Assembly (NCBI RefSeq): GCF_000701705.1 | Contig: NZ_JNJP01000144.1 | Span: 1-5,745, forward strand | Direction: 5' to 3' | DNA from: Bilophila wadsworthia ATCC 49260 | Lineage (GTDB): Bacteria; Desulfobacterota; Desulfovibrionia; Desulfovibrionales; Desulfovibrionaceae | DNA length: 5,745 nt | Part shown: piece after piece, positions 5,721 to 5,745 of the stretch | Position numbering within the stretch: position 1 is the stretch's first letter | Layout: every line of letters starts with the position of its first letter | Translations under genes and position numbers: made by a program | The notes under the pieces: generated by a model | Told to the model about the DNA's origin: nothing | What the model saw: the letters and a program-made list of their open reading frames with translations, nothing else | The model's database searches: none

Positions 5721-5745
5721 GGAGGGGGCGGGGAGGACTTTCTGA
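5721..5745 (+). repeat. Possible partial repeat at window end
   Basis: A G-rich run (GGAGGGGGCGGGGAGG) passes into GACTTTCTGA at the last base. The 3' portion resembles the ends of the two repeat copies (AAGACTTTC in copy 1; GATTTCTGA on the minus strand in copy 2), but the flank is G-rich rather than C-rich. It could be the left arm of a hairpin whose right arm lies beyond the window, and might serve as the ygiQ terminator. Only part is visible, so this is tentative. Confidence 0.3.

Overview
The window is GC-rich bacterial chromosome with four intact genes, all tightly packed. No phage, IS, CRISPR, tRNA or rRNA signal was seen. The gene set (an exported AppA-like histidine acid phosphatase, an exported nitroreductase-like flavoprotein, a WaaG-type LPS glycosyltransferase and a YgiQ radical SAM protein) points to a Gram-negative organism. 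Base composition, gene style and the C-rich repeat at gene ends suggest a Desulfovibrionaceae member (Desulfovibrio/Bilophila-like), but that is inference from memory, not shown by the sequence.

Layout. Bases 1-324 have no convincing gene. They hold a pyrimidine-rich repeat copy (12-44), a run of small hairpins ending in a rho-independent terminator on the + strand (about 72-161), and a long hairpin (203-246) placed to terminate the phosphatase gene coming from the right. The phosphatase (325-1599, -) and the nitroreductase-like gene (1728-2345, +) diverge from a 128-bp spacer, and both have a good Shine-Dalgarno (SD) sequence. The nitroreductase-like gene and the glycosyltransferase (2469-3686, -) converge on a 15-bp perfect hairpin (2375-2413) that can terminate in both directions. 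The glycosyltransferase and ygiQ (3851-5716, +) diverge from a 164-bp spacer holding an inverted repeat in the glycosyltransferase leader and a -10-like TATACT only 7 bp before the ygiQ start codon.

Function. These are four separate transcription units, not an operon. Two products are predicted to be exported (phosphatase, flavoprotein), one works on the inner face of the membrane in LPS or other glycan assembly, and one is a cytoplasmic radical SAM enzyme of unknown reaction. Nothing links them into one pathway.

The most notable signal is a 33-bp imperfect repeat present at 12-44 (+) and 2469-2501 (-). Within ten codons its six differences are all at third positions of one shared frame, so both copies read KPHPSPSQDF. 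In the second copy this is exactly the C-terminus of the glycosyltransferase. The last bases of the window resemble part of the same motif, so both window ends may lie in dispersed repeats, as expected for contig breaks.
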